DNA from: Nitrososphaerota archaeon
GTDB taxonomy: Archaea > Thermoproteota > Nitrososphaeria > Nitrososphaerales > UBA183
DNA: 64,000 nucleotides
NCBI GenBank assembly: GCA_029785685.1
Contig: JAFLZE010000002.1
Span: forward strand, 71,886 to 135,885
Direction: 5' to 3'
Shown here: in pieces, positions 31,476 to 41,205 of the stretch
Numbering within the stretch: the stretch's first letter is position 1
Layout: the number at the start of each line of letters is the position of its first letter
Position numbers and translations under genes: made by a program
Notes under the pieces: generated by a model
Database searches by the model: none
What the model was told of the DNA's origin: nothing
Seen by the model: the letters and a program-made list of their open reading frames with translations, nothing else

Positions 31476-32864
31476 GTGGTCACTTTTGGCCCTGCCGTCG
31501 CAGCCTCAGAGCTTGAACTGTCAGCCAAGAGGCTCGACATCAGGCAGCCACCGAGAGAGCTCTTCGCGAAGTTTCTGAGTAGATACGAGAACGCGTTCTT
31601 GCTGGAGTCTGCCAGCGACCATTCGAAGCTGGCCGAGTACTCTTTCATCGGGTTTGAGCCTTCGGTTCTCGTAGAAGCTAAGTCAGGCGCGCTGGAGGTG
31701 ATCGACACCAAGTCAGGGTCGAAAGAGAGGACCAAGACAGCGGACCCTCTAAAGGAGCTGAGGCGCATTGTCCCCCCGAATTCTGTCAGCGGCCTCTTCA
31801 GGTTCATCGGAGGCGCCGTCGGGTACATCTCCTACGACGCCGTGAGATACTGGGAGAGAATTCCAGGCGGAGACCAGGCGCTGTTTCCTGACCTGCAGTT
31901 TGGGATCTACAGGGACGGCGTTGTCTACGACCACGTGAGAGGGGAGACATACTATTACACCCTCGGGGAGAATAGGTTGAATGAAGTCCTCGCCACTGCG
32001 AAGAGAGCAGAGGAAGGCATAGGAATCACCGCCTCCGCGCCGAGACTGTCCATGAGCAGAGACGAGTTCGAGGACGGAGTCCTCCAGATGAAAGAACACA
32101 TCTCTGCTGGCGACATATTCCAGGCTGTGCTCTCGAGGCGTATCGATATAGATGTCAAAGGGGAGCTGTCAGCGTTCTACGAGTCCCTGAGCCGAGTCAA
32201 TCCGTCGCCATACATGTACTTCCTCAAGTTCGGAGACACGAAAATCATCGGCTCGAGCCCTGAAATGCTGGCCAGGATCGGAGACCGAAGGGTGGAGACA
32301 TATCCGATTGCAGGGACGCGCCCTGTGCTGGCTGACAGCGAGGAGAACGCCAGACTCGCGAAAGAACTCGTCGAAGATCCAAAGGAGAAAGCCGAGCATG
32401 TGATGCTCGTAGATTTGGCTAGGAACGACGTCGGGAAGATTTCGAAGTATGGGTCGGTCAAAGTCCCCGAATTCATGACGGTCGAGAGGTTCAGCCACGT
32501 TCAGCATATGGTCTCGCATGTGGTCGGCGAGCTGCAGGAGGGCCTCGACTCGTATGACGCCCTGAGGGCGGTCTTTCCCGCAGGGACTGTGTCAGGAGCA
32601 CCCAAGGTCAGGGCCATGGAGATAATCGAGCAGCTCGAATCGTCTGCACGAGGTCCCTATGCCGGGGCAGTCGGGTACTTCTCCTTCAATGGAAACGCCG
32701 ACTTCGCGATTACCATACGTACCCTGGTCTCCCGGGGCAGAACCTGCTCCATACAGGCTGGAGCGGGCATCGTGGCCGACTCGTCCCCGGAGAAGGAGTG
32801 GGATGAGACCGGGGCGAAGGCCAGGGGTCTACTGAAAGCCCTGGAGCTGGCGGAGAAGGCATGA
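31476..32864 (+). CDS. trpE: anthranilate synthase component I
   Basis: Converts chorismate to anthranilate with ammonia supplied by TrpG. 462 residues with the chorismate-binding core: FKFGDTKIIGSSPEMLARIG-type strand (in YFLKFGDTKIIGSSPEML), YPIAGTRP, ERFSHVQHMVSHVVGEL, TVSGAPKVRAMEIIE and the final QAGAGIVADSSPEKEWDE. The N-terminal Trp feedback element contains LLESASDHSKLAEYSFIG with an L-L-E-S motif. First gene of trpEGDCFBA; the trpG ATG overlaps its stop. The start is GTG 31476. Confidence 0.96.
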   Translation: MVTFGPAVAASELELSAKRLDIRQPPRELFAKFLSRYENAFLLESASDHSKLAEYSFIGFEPSVLVEAKSGALEVIDTKSGSKERTKTADPLKELRRIVPPNSVSGLFRFIGGAVGYISYDAVRYWERIPGGDQALFPDLQFGIYRDGVVYDHVRGETYYYTLGENRLNEVLATAKRAEEGIGITASAPRLSMSRDEFEDGVLQMKEHISAGDIFQAVLSRRIDIDVKGELSAFYESLSRVNPSPYMYFLKFGDTKIIGSSPEMLARIGDRRVETYPIAGTRPVLADSEENARLAKELVEDPKEKAEHVMLVDLARNDVGKISKYGSVKVPEFMTVERFSHVQHMVSHVVGELQEGLDSYDALRAVFPAGTVSGAPKVRAMEIIEQLESSARGPYAGAVGYFSFNGNADFAITIRTLVSRGRTCSIQAGAGIVADSSPEKEWDETGAKARGLLKALELAEKA

Positions 32865-33451
32865 AGGTCCTGATACTGGACAACTACGACTCGTTCGTCT
32901 ACAACCTGGCTCAATGTGTAGGGGCGTTAGGGGGCGAGCCTCTCGTCCTAAGGAACGACAGGGTGACCGTCGACGAAGTCGAGAAGCTCTCCCCTGAGAG
33001 GATTATAGTCTCGCCTGGACCTGGGAACCCCTCAGACGAACGTTCCTTCGGCGTCTGCGCCAGCGTACTGAGGGGAATCAGCAGAGATGTGCCTACCCTT
33101 GGGGTCTGTCTGGGGCATCAGGGGATCGGCCAAGTGTTCGGCGCCAAAATCGGTCGCGCGCCGAAAATCATGCATGGGAAGACCAGTCGGATAGTGCACG
33201 ACGGCAAGGGGGTGCTGCAGGGGGTAGCCAGCCCGCTCCAGGCCACCAGATACCATTCGTTGGCCGTGCAGAAGGAGGGCCTTCCCGCCGAGCTGAGGGT
33301 CACGGCCCTAGCCCTCGACGACGCGGAGATCATGGGCTTGAGGCATTCGCGGTACCCAATCGAAGGGGTGCAGTTCCACCCTGAGTCGATAATGACCCTC
33401 GAGGGCATGAAAATCGTAAGGAATTTCATTGAGAAGGGGGTAGAAGTGTGA
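32861..33451 (+). CDS. trpG: anthranilate synthase component II (glutamine amidotransferase)
   Basis: Class I glutamine amidotransferase of 196 residues that feeds ammonia to TrpE. The oxyanion strand is ILDNYDSFVYNL; the nucleophile elbow is LGVCLGHQGIGQ (Cys) and the His-Glu pair is in GVQFHPESIMT. Coupled to trpE (ATGA) and trpD (GTGA overlap). PabA-type use for folate-like cofactors cannot be excluded but the operon favours tryptophan. Confidence 0.96.
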   Translation: MKVLILDNYDSFVYNLAQCVGALGGEPLVLRNDRVTVDEVEKLSPERIIVSPGPGNPSDERSFGVCASVLRGISRDVPTLGVCLGHQGIGQVFGAKIGRAPKIMHGKTSRIVHDGKGVLQGVASPLQATRYHSLAVQKEGLPAELRVTALALDDAEIMGLRHSRYPIEGVQFHPESIMTLEGMKIVRNFIEKGVEV

Positions 33452-34503
33452 TTCAGCAGGCAATACAGAAAATCCTCGGCGGGACCCCACTAACCCGGGA
33501 CGAGGTAGAAGGGACGGCTAGAGAAATCGCCGAGGGGAAGGCGACCCAGGCCCAGATGGGAGGATTCCTCGTGGCCCTTGCGAGGAAGGGAGAGACCCCC
33601 GAAGAGATTGCCTCATTTGCATCTACGCTCAGGGGGTACAGCGTCAGGATAGACCCCCAAGTCAATGGTCGACTGGTGGATACCTGCGGGACTGGTGGGG
33701 ACAGGGCCAAGACATTCAATGTCAGCACGGTCGCCGCCCTCGTGGCGGCTGGAGCCGGGGCGTCGGTCGCCAAGCATGGCAACAGGTCTGTCACAAGCAA
33801 ATGCGGCAGTGCCGACGTCCTTGAGCGCCTAGGATACAACGTGGGCGCGTCGCCCGCAATGGTGAAGGAGAGCATAGAGAAGTTTGGGGTCGGCTTCATG
33901 TTCGCGCCGGCGTTCCATCCAGCGATGAAGTATGTCGCTCCGATTAGGAGAGAACTAGGAGTGCGGACGGTCTTCAACCTGATGGGCCCGCTCATCAACC
34001 CCGCCGGCGCCAGCGCTCAGCTTGTGGGCGTGTACTCGCCGGAGCTGGTGGAAAAGGTGGCAGTCGTGCTGATGATGCTGGGGTGCGAGGAAGCGCTGGT
34101 CGTTCATGCACGGGAAGGTATGGATGAAATCTCGACGTCAGGGAAGACATTGGCCGCCTGGCTCAGGGAAGGCGAGATAGAGACCCTCGAGCTCTCGCCG
34201 GCGGACTTCGGAATCGGAGAGGGTGGGACGCAGCTCCGTGAGGTAGGCGGAGCGGAGGAGGCTGCCCAAGTCGTGCTATCAATACTCGGAGGCGGCGGGA
34301 GGGCGACATCCCTGACTGACACGGTGCTGCTGAACTCCGCCGCTGCGCTGGTTGTCGCGGGAAGAGCGGACGACTTCCCCGAAGGGGTCGAGTTAGCCAG
34401 GGAGTCGCTGGCCAGCGGCGAAGCCCTGGCCAGGTTGAGGAGGCTCGTCGAGGGGAGCGGCGGGGATGTTTCGAGGATTGAGGCCTATGCAACAATCAGA
34501 TGA
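33448..34503 (+). CDS. trpD: anthranilate phosphoribosyltransferase
   Basis: Joins anthranilate and PRPP. 351 residues with the PRPP loop VDTCGTGGDRAKTFNVST, then VAKHGNRSVTSKCGSADVLE (the K-H-G-N and S-S/C-G-S-A-D motifs), and FMFAPAFHPAMKYVAPIRRELG for anthranilate. The start is GTG overlapping the trpG stop. It reaches 17 nt beyond the chosen trpC start. Confidence 0.96.
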   Translation: MIQQAIQKILGGTPLTRDEVEGTAREIAEGKATQAQMGGFLVALARKGETPEEIASFASTLRGYSVRIDPQVNGRLVDTCGTGGDRAKTFNVSTVAALVAAGAGASVAKHGNRSVTSKCGSADVLERLGYNVGASPAMVKESIEKFGVGFMFAPAFHPAMKYVAPIRRELGVRTVFNLMGPLINPAGASAQLVGVYSPELVEKVAVVLMMLGCEEALVVHAREGMDEISTSGKTLAAWLREGEIETLELSPADFGIGEGGTQLREVGGAEEAAQVVLSILGGGGRATSLTDTVLLNSAAALVVAGRADDFPEGVELARESLASGEALARLRRLVEGSGGDVSRIEAYATIR

Positions 34504-35278
34504 GAGCTTTCTAGCACGGCTAGTCACGTCGGCCAGGGCTCGAGTAGCCAACGGCTACTATGACGTCATGGTAGAAAAGAGAGGCAGGCGACTCAGTCTT
34601 GCGGGATCGCTCGTGAGGGGAGGCAGGATCCCGATCATCGCCGAGGTGAAGTTCCGCTCGCCGGCTGATGGGAGGCTCACTGAGCCGAAGAGTGTCAGAG
34701 AGGTCGCCGAAACCTACGAGGAAGGCGGAGCGTCGGGGATATCGGTCCTGACCGAGCCTGAACACTTCGATGGGCGTCTGGACTACATCCTGACTGTCAA
34801 GCAGGCGGCAGGGATACCTGTCCTGATGAAGGACATCTTCGTGGACGAGCTTCAGGTGACGGCAGCCGACCGCCTAGGCGCCGACGCAGTCTTGCTGATT
34901 GTCGGCGTCTTCGCTGATGGGGGTGCCGCAATAGGACTGGAGCGCATGCTCGCCAGCGTTCACGCCAAGGGGATGGAGGCCTTGGTCGAAGTACACGACG
35001 AAGACGAGCTTGCCATCGCCCTTTCCAGCTCTGCGGACGTGGTCGGGATAAACAACAGGAACCTGAGCGACCTTTCAGTCTCCCTTGACGTCTCTAGACG
35101 GCTTCTCCGCAAGGGGCCCTTTGCGAAGCCCGTGATCTGTGAGAGCGGCATCAGGACCAGGGACCAAATCGAGTCTCTGGTGGCCCTGGGGGCGGGCGGG
35201 TTCCTGGTAGGTTCAGAACTGATGAAGTCCGGGGACCCTGCAGGAGCCCTCAGGATCCTGTCGAGGGCGGGACCATGA
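34487..35278 (+). CDS. trpC: indole-3-glycerol phosphate synthase
   Basis: Ring closure of CdRP to indole-glycerol phosphate, in a TIM barrel of 263 residues. VKFRSPADG holds the catalytic lysine of strand 1, followed by [31 protein letters not shown] and I-N-N-R-N-L-S-D-L. Of the in-frame ATGs, 34487 (M-Q-Q-S-D-E-S) gives a typical N-terminal helix; 34466 is possible. It overlaps trpD and trpF. Confidence 0.94.
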   Translation: MQQSDESFLARLVTSARARVANGYYDVMVEKRGRRLSLAGSLVRGGRIPIIAEVKFRSPADGRLTEPKSVREVAETYEEGGASGISVLTEPEHFDGRLDYILTVKQAAGIPVLMKDIFVDELQVTAADRLGADAVLLIVGVFADGGAAIGLERMLASVHAKGMEALVEVHDEDELAIALSSSADVVGINNRNLSDLSVSLDVSRRLLRKGPFAKPVICESGIRTRDQIESLVALGAGGFLVGSELMKSGDPAGALRILSRAGP

Positions 35279-35910
35279 CCAGAGTCAAGATTTGCGGGCT
35301 GACCAGGGAAGAAGACGTCGACCTTGTGGTGGAGGCTGGCGCAGATGCGGTGGGGTTCGTCAGCGGCTTCGAGGAGTCTCCGAGGAATGTTTCCATCGAA
35401 AAGGCAAGGGACCTAATCAGGAGGGTACCCCCGTTCGTCGACGCGGTCTTGGTCACACGGGCCGAGTTGGTTGAGCAGAACGCCGAGAAAATCGGCCGGG
35501 TTGGGCCTTCGGTCATCCAGCTCTACGGTCGCGTCCCAAACTCCATCGCGCTGAAGGAGAAGTTGAAAGTGAAGTTGATTCTGCCGCATCTGATGGACGG
35601 CAATGGGGGTGGAGCCGGAAGCACCGCTGGCTACGACGCCCTGCTCGTGGACACCTATGCGAAAGGGGTAGCCGGTGGGACAGGCAGGGTATCAGATTGG
35701 GACGGGTGCAGGAAGCTCAGGGACGTGGTCGCCCCTCTGCCATTCATCCTCTCCGGAGGCCTGAAGCCTGAGAACGTCGCCGAAGCCATCTCGAGGGTGA
35801 ATCCCTACGCCGTCGACGTGTCATCCGGGGTCGAGGCGGCACCAGGGGTAAAGGACCCGTCCAAGGTAAGGGCGTTTATCGCCACTGCGAGGAGTCATCG
35901 AGTTGCCTGA
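35275..35910 (+). CDS. trpF: phosphoribosylanthranilate isomerase
   Basis: Amadori rearrangement of PRA to CdRP. 211 residues starting [13 protein letters not shown] with the catalytic Cys, then [14 protein letters not shown] and [14 protein letters not shown], with the catalytic Asp of the C-terminal half in L-L-V-D-T-Y. The start ATG overlaps trpC stop; the trpB TTG lies inside its last codons. Confidence 0.95.
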   Translation: MTRVKICGLTREEDVDLVVEAGADAVGFVSGFEESPRNVSIEKARDLIRRVPPFVDAVLVTRAELVEQNAEKIGRVGPSVIQLYGRVPNSIALKEKLKVKLILPHLMDGNGGGAGSTAGYDALLVDTYAKGVAGGTGRVSDWDGCRKLRDVVAPLPFILSGGLKPENVAEAISRVNPYAVDVSSGVEAAPGVKDPSKVRAFIATARSHRVA

Positions 35911-37078
35911 GAGAGGGAGGTTCGGGAGATACGGCGGGCAGTATGTCCCGGAGACGCTCGTGCCAGCCATAAAAGAGTTGGAGAGGTCATATCGACGATT
36001 CAGGGCTGACGATGAGTTCAGGTCCGAGTTGGCCGGGCTCCTGAAGAACTATGCCGGGAGACCGACCCCGCTTTACTTCGCAGGCAATATGACGAAGAAG
36101 GGCAGAGGGGCGAAGATCTACCTGAAGCGCGAAGACCTGTTGCATGGAGGAGCGCACAAGATCAACAACACGTTGGGACAGGGTCTGCTGGCGAAGAAGA
36201 TGGGGAAGACTAGAATCATCGCCGAGACGGGTGCGGGGCAGCATGGGGTCGCCACGGCGATGGCCTGCGCTGCTCTGGGCCTGGAGTCAGAAGTCTACAT
36301 GGGGACGGAGGACGTGGAGAGACAGAAGCTCAACGTATTCAGGATGAAGCTGCTCGGAACAGAAGTCCATCCTGTCGATGCCGGCTCGCGGACGCTCAAG
36401 GATGCTATCAACGAGGCGCTCAGGGACTGGGTAACCAATCTCACAGACACGTATTACCTCATCGGCTCCGTCGTCGGGCCGCATCCCTACCCGATAATGG
36501 TCCGGGACTTCCAAAGCGTCATCGGCAGAGAGATTGCGAAGCAGTCGGTGTCAACCCAGGGAGCGCACCCCGACGCCCTGGTCGCCTGCGTCGGCGGAGG
36601 GAGCAACTCGATGGGGACGTTCTACCCCTTCTTGCGGGAGAAGGGTGTGCGCCTGTATGGGGTCGAGGCAGGCGGGACCGGGAGGGACCACAACGCGGCC
36701 ACCCTGTCCTATGGAAGGACAGGCGTCGTCCACGGTATGATGACATATCTCCTGCAGGATGAAGACGGACAGACAGGCCAGACGCATAGTGTAGCTGCCG
36801 GGTTGGACTACCCAGGGGTCGGCCCTGAGCACTCCTATCTGAAAGACATCAAACGGGTCTCCTATGTGACGGTCAGCGACGAGGAGGCTGTCAAGGCGTT
36901 CCACGCGCTGGCGAAGGAAGAGGGGATACTTCCGGCACTCGAGTCCGCCCACGCAGTCGCGTATGCGATGAAGCTGGCATCCTCAATGAAGCCTGACGAG
37001 AGTGTGGCGGTCACTCTGTCGGGGAGGGGGGACAAGGACGTGCAGATCATCGGCAAGAGGTCGGGGCTCGAGCTCTGA
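35903..37078 (+). CDS. trpB: tryptophan synthase beta chain
   Basis: PLP enzyme joining indole and serine. 391 residues, TrpB1 type: [12 protein letters not shown] start, [20 protein letters not shown] with the PLP lysine, [15 protein letters not shown], and the phosphate loop [13 protein letters not shown]. The short N-terminus and gene order beside trpA indicate the alpha-dependent beta chain and not TrpB2. The start is TTG 35903 ([10 protein letters not shown]). Confidence 0.96.
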   Translation: MPERGRFGRYGGQYVPETLVPAIKELERSYRRFRADDEFRSELAGLLKNYAGRPTPLYFAGNMTKKGRGAKIYLKREDLLHGGAHKINNTLGQGLLAKKMGKTRIIAETGAGQHGVATAMACAALGLESEVYMGTEDVERQKLNVFRMKLLGTEVHPVDAGSRTLKDAINEALRDWVTNLTDTYYLIGSVVGPHPYPIMVRDFQSVIGREIAKQSVSTQGAHPDALVACVGGGSNSMGTFYPFLREKGVRLYGVEAGGTGRDHNAATLSYGRTGVVHGMMTYLLQDEDGQTGQTHSVAAGLDYPGVGPEHSYLKDIKRVSYVTVSDEEAVKAFHALAKEEGILPALESAHAVAYAMKLASSMKPDESVAVTLSGRGDKDVQIIGKRSGLEL

Positions 37079-37878
37079 GCAGGATACAGGAGACGTTCGA
37101 TTCAGTCGACAGGGGAGCCCTCATCGCCTATGTCATGGGCGGAGACCCAGACCCACAGGCTTCGGTAGATGTCGCCGAGGCGGTGCTGAAGGGCGGGGCG
37201 GACATCATCGAGTTGGGCATCCCGTTCTCCGACCCTATAGCGGATGGCAGGGCGGTCCAGGCTGCAGGGGTCAGGGCGCTCAGGTCTGGCACGAAGCCCG
37301 CCGACGTGCTTCGCATCGCGACCGAGGTGAAGAAGGCCCGTGACGTCCCTGTGGTGGTGATGACCTACTTCAACCCGATACTCTCAAGGGGAGCGTCCGC
37401 CTTTCTCGACGCTGCCCGCAGAAGCGGGGTCGACGGGGTGATTGTGCCCGACCTCCCCCTGGACGAGGCCCGAAAGTTCGGGAGCGCTGCCCGGGCCAGA
37501 GGGATTGACTCCGTCCTTCTCGCCGCTCCCACCACCGGCGAGGAACGCATGAAGAAAATAGTCGCGAATACGTCAGGCTTCCTCTATCTGGTTTCAGTAA
37601 TCGGAGTCACGGGGGCGAGGGAGCAACTGAAGGACAGCACAATAAGGCTTGTCAAGTTCGCGAAGAGGTTCACACAGGGGAAAGTCCCCCTGGCAGTAGG
37701 ATTCGGCATCTCCAGGCCCGAGCACGTAAGAACGGTGATAGGGGCGGGGGCTGACGCGGCCATTGTAGGAAGCGCGATAGTAGACAGGGTGGCGGCGATT
37801 GAGGGCGGCGAGGACGAAGCGCTCGGCAGGATTGAAGCCTACGTCAGATCCCTGAAGCACGCCACGATGTCTCCCTAG
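37075..37878 (+). CDS. trpA: tryptophan synthase alpha chain, probable CTG start
   Basis: Retro-aldol cleavage of indole-glycerol phosphate. 267 residues when read from CTG 37075: L-S-R-I-Q-E-T-F-D, then [27 protein letters not shown] carries the catalytic glutamate, [12 protein letters not shown] the active-site loop and [10 protein letters not shown] the phosphate site. The first canonical start, ATG 37135, would cut helix 0 and most of strand 1. The CTG sits in a CTGA overlap with the trpB stop, exactly where other operon genes have ATGA. It ends 4 nt into the convergent tyrA. Confidence 0.94.
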   Translation: MSRIQETFDSVDRGALIAYVMGGDPDPQASVDVAEAVLKGGADIIELGIPFSDPIADGRAVQAAGVRALRSGTKPADVLRIATEVKKARDVPVVVMTYFNPILSRGASAFLDAARRSGVDGVIVPDLPLDEARKFGSAARARGIDSVLLAAPTTGEERMKKIVANTSGFLYLVSVIGVTGAREQLKDSTIRLVKFAKRFTQGKVPLAVGFGISRPEHVRTVIGAGADAAIVGSAIVDRVAAIEGGEDEALGRIEAYVRSLKHATMSP

Positions 37879-38702
37879 GGTTCCGCGTAGACCCGGGCGA
37901 GGGAAGCCTCCAAATCAGATTGCCTGAACTGGCGCACGAGTCTTGAGAACTTCTTGTCGAAGGCTCTCGAGTCCTTCTTCTCGATGACGGCTCTCAGAGC
38001 AGACAGCTCGGCGATGATAGAGGAGAGTGCATCCACAACGGATCTGTTCTTGATGTCGATGTAGGAGTAGAGCTCAGGGCCCTGCAGGAGGACTGCCTTT
38101 ACGAGGTCCAGCTGGGTGGAAGCGAAAGGCGGGGCGGACTTTTGGAACGTCTTCAGGCCAGGCCCCTTCGCTACGGCCATCGCGAAGGCCATGCTTGTGA
38201 GGTGTACCAGCGAGAGCGCGTATGCCACCAGCCGGTCGTGCTCTTCCGGCGCGACCAAGGTCAGCTCCGCTCCCCTGAAAATCCGCCGTGCGGCTTCCAG
38301 ATCCCTGCTTCTGCCTACCACCAGCATCCTAGGCGCCTTCGACCTAGACGACGGGCCGAACATTGGGTGGAGCGAGAGCAGAGGAGCGCCGCAGGCAGAC
38401 GCGACCTTCTCAAGTTGGGTCAGCGTCGTCCCCTTGATCGACGTGATTTCGACGAGCGTGCAGCCGTGCTTCAGGACGGGTTTGATCTCCATGGCGACCC
38501 TCAGGGTGTCTCCGATAGGGACGGCCAGGAGGACGAGGTCGGCCCGTCTGACGGCCCCGAGGTTGGAGGTGTTAGCGCTGGCCCGGAGCCGAGGTCCTCC
38601 TGGGCGGACGTCAGATCCTACGACTGTGTGGCCGAGGCGTCGGAAGTACTCTACGAAGTACGAACCCATGGCTCCGGCGGAGCCCAGGACGGCGACCCTC
38701 AA
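37875..38702 (-). CDS. tyrA: prephenate dehydrogenase
   Basis: NAD(P)-dependent oxidative decarboxylation on the way to tyrosine. 275 residues. The Rossmann start is VAVLGSAGAMGSYF, with GSDVRP at the end of strand 2; LLAVPIGDT and HPMFGPSSRS (prephenate-binding His) mark the active site, followed by the helical dimerisation domain. No ACT or chorismate mutase domain; the mutase is in the upstream fusion gene. ATG overlaps the stop of that gene by 4 nt. Confidence 0.93.
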   Translation of the reverse strand: MRVAVLGSAGAMGSYFVEYFRRLGHTVVGSDVRPGGPRLRASANTSNLGAVRRADLVLLAVPIGDTLRVAMEIKPVLKHGCTLVEITSIKGTTLTQLEKVASACGAPLLSLHPMFGPSSRSKAPRMLVVGRSRDLEAARRIFRGAELTLVAPEEHDRLVAYALSLVHLTSMAFAMAVAKGPGLKTFQKSAPPFASTQLDLVKAVLLQGPELYSYIDIKNRSVVDALSSIIAELSALRAVIEKKDSRAFDKKFSRLVRQFRQSDLEASLARVYAEP

Positions 38703-40105
38703 GCGAGGAGGTCGCCCATCCGCCTCACTCCCTCGAGGATAACCTCCTTGGGTTGACCCAGGGAAATGCGGAAGAAGTCTTCGTAGGAGCCGAAGGCTAC
38801 GCCAGGGGTTACGGTGACCCCCCTTTGGAGGAGGCTTTCCGCGAGCATACCCCCTGTCAGTCCCGGTTTCCTGAGCCTCGGGAAAAAGTACATGGCGCCA
38901 TCGGGCTTCACGTACTCCAGCGAGCCGATCCTGTCCAACTCCCTGGAGATGGCTTCGACCCTGTCATTCATCACAGCCACGTTCTTCTTGACCTCTGTGT
39001 CCGAGTCGAGGGCCTTGATTGCCCCGTGCTGGATGAACTCGGGGACCGAAGAAAGCACCAATGATGTCATGCTCGCGACCCTGGCGATTATGTCCTTGCT
39101 GGAGACTACATAGCCTATCCTGAACCCGGTCATCGCCCAGGCCTTCGAGAAGGACGAAGTCATCACGAATTTCTTGGGGGCCGTATGAGTATGAAGGACG
39201 CTCGGGCAGGGCTTCGACGAGTACTCGTTGTATATCTCGTCGCTGACCACCGTGAGGCCGCGGTCGTCGGCGACCTGGACCACCTCCCTGAAGGCCTCCT
39301 GGGATATCACCTTCCCGGTCGGGTTGTTGGGGTAGCTCAGGATTATCGCCTTCGTGTTGGGGCGGATCGCACGCTCTACTTCGCCGGCTGAGAGTGACCA
39401 GCCGTCCTCGAGCCTGCCGTGGATGACGATGGGCTTCGCACCAAGGTGTTTCAGGACTTCACGGTAGGCGGGCCAGTTGGGCTCAGGGACGATGGCGCTG
39501 TCCCCTTCAGACACGACAGCGGAGAGGCTTGCGTATACGGCGAACCTGCCGCTGGGCGTCACCGCGATTTCGTCCTCGGTGGCTGCGAAGCCGCTCTTCC
39601 TTCGCAGATAGCCTCTGAGCGCCGAGAGGAGTTCCGGGATACCCCTCGCTTCGGTGTAGTGCGTCTTGAATCCGAACATGGCTCCCGAACATGCATTGAG
39701 GACGGCCCGGGGCGGCCTGAAATCAGGTTCACCGACGTCTAGGCGTATCAGCTTCACCCCTCCCCTCTGCAACTCGACGGCTTTGGCGAAGACTGACATG
39801 GGGCTCGGGCCAGACTGCAGTGCCTGTATCCCCTGGGCCTTCTTGGACTCGGCGAGGAGCAGGGCGAGCATCTTCAGTCCTGCGCTCCTATCCACCCCGG
39901 CGCGATCGCACTCCTCTGTCACCTCCCTGAGCAGCGAGTCCTCTACTGCGTCGTCCTCAATGGGGATGGATTCGATGGCCTTCAACCTCCCTACTTCGCG
40001 TGCTAGGTTGTTTCTGCGGCCAGCAAGCCTGATGATTTCCACGGTGGTCTCGGCTATCTTGACACGGAGCTCATCTATCCCTACCTCCGGCTTCGTCCCT
40101 GTCAT
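38699..40105 (-). CDS. chorismate mutase / class I-II aminotransferase fusion
   Basis: 468 residues. Positions 7-95 are an AroQ-type chorismate mutase (D-E-L-R-V-K-I, R-R-N-N-L-A-R-E-V-G-R-L-K, E-D-S-L-L), converting chorismate to prephenate. Positions 100-468 are a fold-type I PLP aminotransferase: RLDVGEPDFRPP, SYPNNPTG, VVSDEIY, SFSKAWAMTGFRIGY with PLP lysine K321. It may transaminate phenylpyruvate and hydroxyphenylpyruvate or prephenate, completing Phe and Tyr with tyrA and pheA. ATG overlaps the aroC stop; one of the few two-domain genes of the cluster. Confidence 0.93.
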   Translation of the reverse strand: MTGTKPEVGIDELRVKIAETTVEIIRLAGRRNNLAREVGRLKAIESIPIEDDAVEDSLLREVTEECDRAGVDRSAGLKMLALLLAESKKAQGIQALQSGPSPMSVFAKAVELQRGGVKLIRLDVGEPDFRPPRAVLNACSGAMFGFKTHYTEARGIPELLSALRGYLRRKSGFAATEDEIAVTPSGRFAVYASLSAVVSEGDSAIVPEPNWPAYREVLKHLGAKPIVIHGRLEDGWSLSAGEVERAIRPNTKAIILSYPNNPTGKVISQEAFREVVQVADDRGLTVVSDEIYNEYSSKPCPSVLHTHTAPKKFVMTSSFSKAWAMTGFRIGYVVSSKDIIARVASMTSLVLSSVPEFIQHGAIKALDSDTEVKKNVAVMNDRVEAISRELDRIGSLEYVKPDGAMYFFPRLRKPGLTGGMLAESLLQRGVTVTPGVAFGSYEDFFRISLGQPKEVILEGVRRMGDLLA

Positions 40106-41205
40106 GGTCCTCTGAGCACCGGTGGAATCATACCTGCCCTGATAGCATGGTCTGCGAGCACGAGCGCCGTCGCATCTTCGACCACTGGGACCGCCCTGGG
40201 GACGACCGTCGGGTCGTGGCGCCCGGGCACTACGAGCTCTACTTCCTTCCTGGAGGCGAGATCGACCGTCGTCTGTTTAGACGCGACAGACGACGCAGGT
40301 TTGAATGCAACCCTGTACGCAATCGGCATCCCACTCGAAAGCCCCCCAAGGATTCCTCCGGCGTTGTTCGTCTTCGTCATGATTTTGTCACCTTGGAAGT
40401 AGTACTCGTCGTTGTTCTCAGTCCCCTTGAGTCTGGCCGAAGCGAAGCCGGAGCCGAATTCAACTCCCTTGACGGCGGGTATCGAGAGCGCCATCCGGGC
40501 GAGGTCAGAGTCCAGAGATGCGAACACAGGCTCGCCGAGCCCTGGCGGTACGTTGAGCACTACGCATTCGACGATGCCACCGAGGCTGTTCCCTCCCCCG
40601 CGAGCCTCGATTATCTTCTTCTTCATCAGGTCCGCGGCTTCTGCCGTGGGGGCACGGGCCTCGTTCTTGTACCGGTTCTTCCTGGCGGTGTCCAAGTCGA
40701 ATCCCTCGGCGCGGATTCCGCCTATCTCTAGCGAGTAGGCGACGATCTCCACACCCAGCACCTCGTGCAGGAGTTTCCTCGCCACGGCTCCGCCCATCAC
40801 GAAGGACGCCGTGATCCTGCCGGAGAACCTTCCTCCTCCCCGGTAGTCATTGAACCCTCCGTACTTCATCTTCGCGACCAGGTCCGCGTGGCCCGGGCGG
40901 GGGGAGTTCACCATCGCGTCATAGGGTCTCGAGTCCTTGTCCCCGTTCCTGATGAGCATCATTATTGGGGCGCCGGTGGTGCGGCCGTTGAAGACCCCTG
41001 ACATTATCTCCACCCTGTCCTCTTCCTTCCTCTGGGTGGTGACTATCGACTGGCCCGGTCTTCTTAAGTCGAGCTCCGACTGGATATCGTCTTCCTTCAG
41101 GGCCAGGCCCGCGGGGCATCCGTCCAGGACTGCACCGACCACCCTCCCATGGCTTTCGCCGAAGGTGACCAACAGGAACCTTTCACCAATGATGTTGCCA
41201 CTCAA
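40102..41205 (-). CDS. aroC: chorismate synthase
   Basis: FMN-dependent elimination of phosphate from EPSP to give chorismate. 367 residues with GESHGRVVGAVLDGCPAG at the N-terminus, SRPYDAMVNSPRPGHAD, the R-G-G-G-R-F-S-G-R-I-T-A flavin-site loop and GRHDPTVVPRAVPVVE near the end. Coupled on both sides by 4-nt overlaps (aroA upstream, mutase fusion downstream). Confidence 0.96.
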   Translation of the reverse strand: MSGNIIGERFLLVTFGESHGRVVGAVLDGCPAGLALKEDDIQSELDLRRPGQSIVTTQRKEEDRVEIMSGVFNGRTTGAPIMMLIRNGDKDSRPYDAMVNSPRPGHADLVAKMKYGGFNDYRGGGRFSGRITASFVMGGAVARKLLHEVLGVEIVAYSLEIGGIRAEGFDLDTARKNRYKNEARAPTAEAADLMKKKIIEARGGGNSLGGIVECVVLNVPPGLGEPVFASLDSDLARMALSIPAVKGVEFGSGFASARLKGTENNDEYYFQGDKIMTKTNNAGGILGGLSSGMPIAYRVAFKPASSVASKQTTVDLASRKEVELVVPGRHDPTVVPRAVPVVEDATALVLADHAIRAGMIPPVLRGP

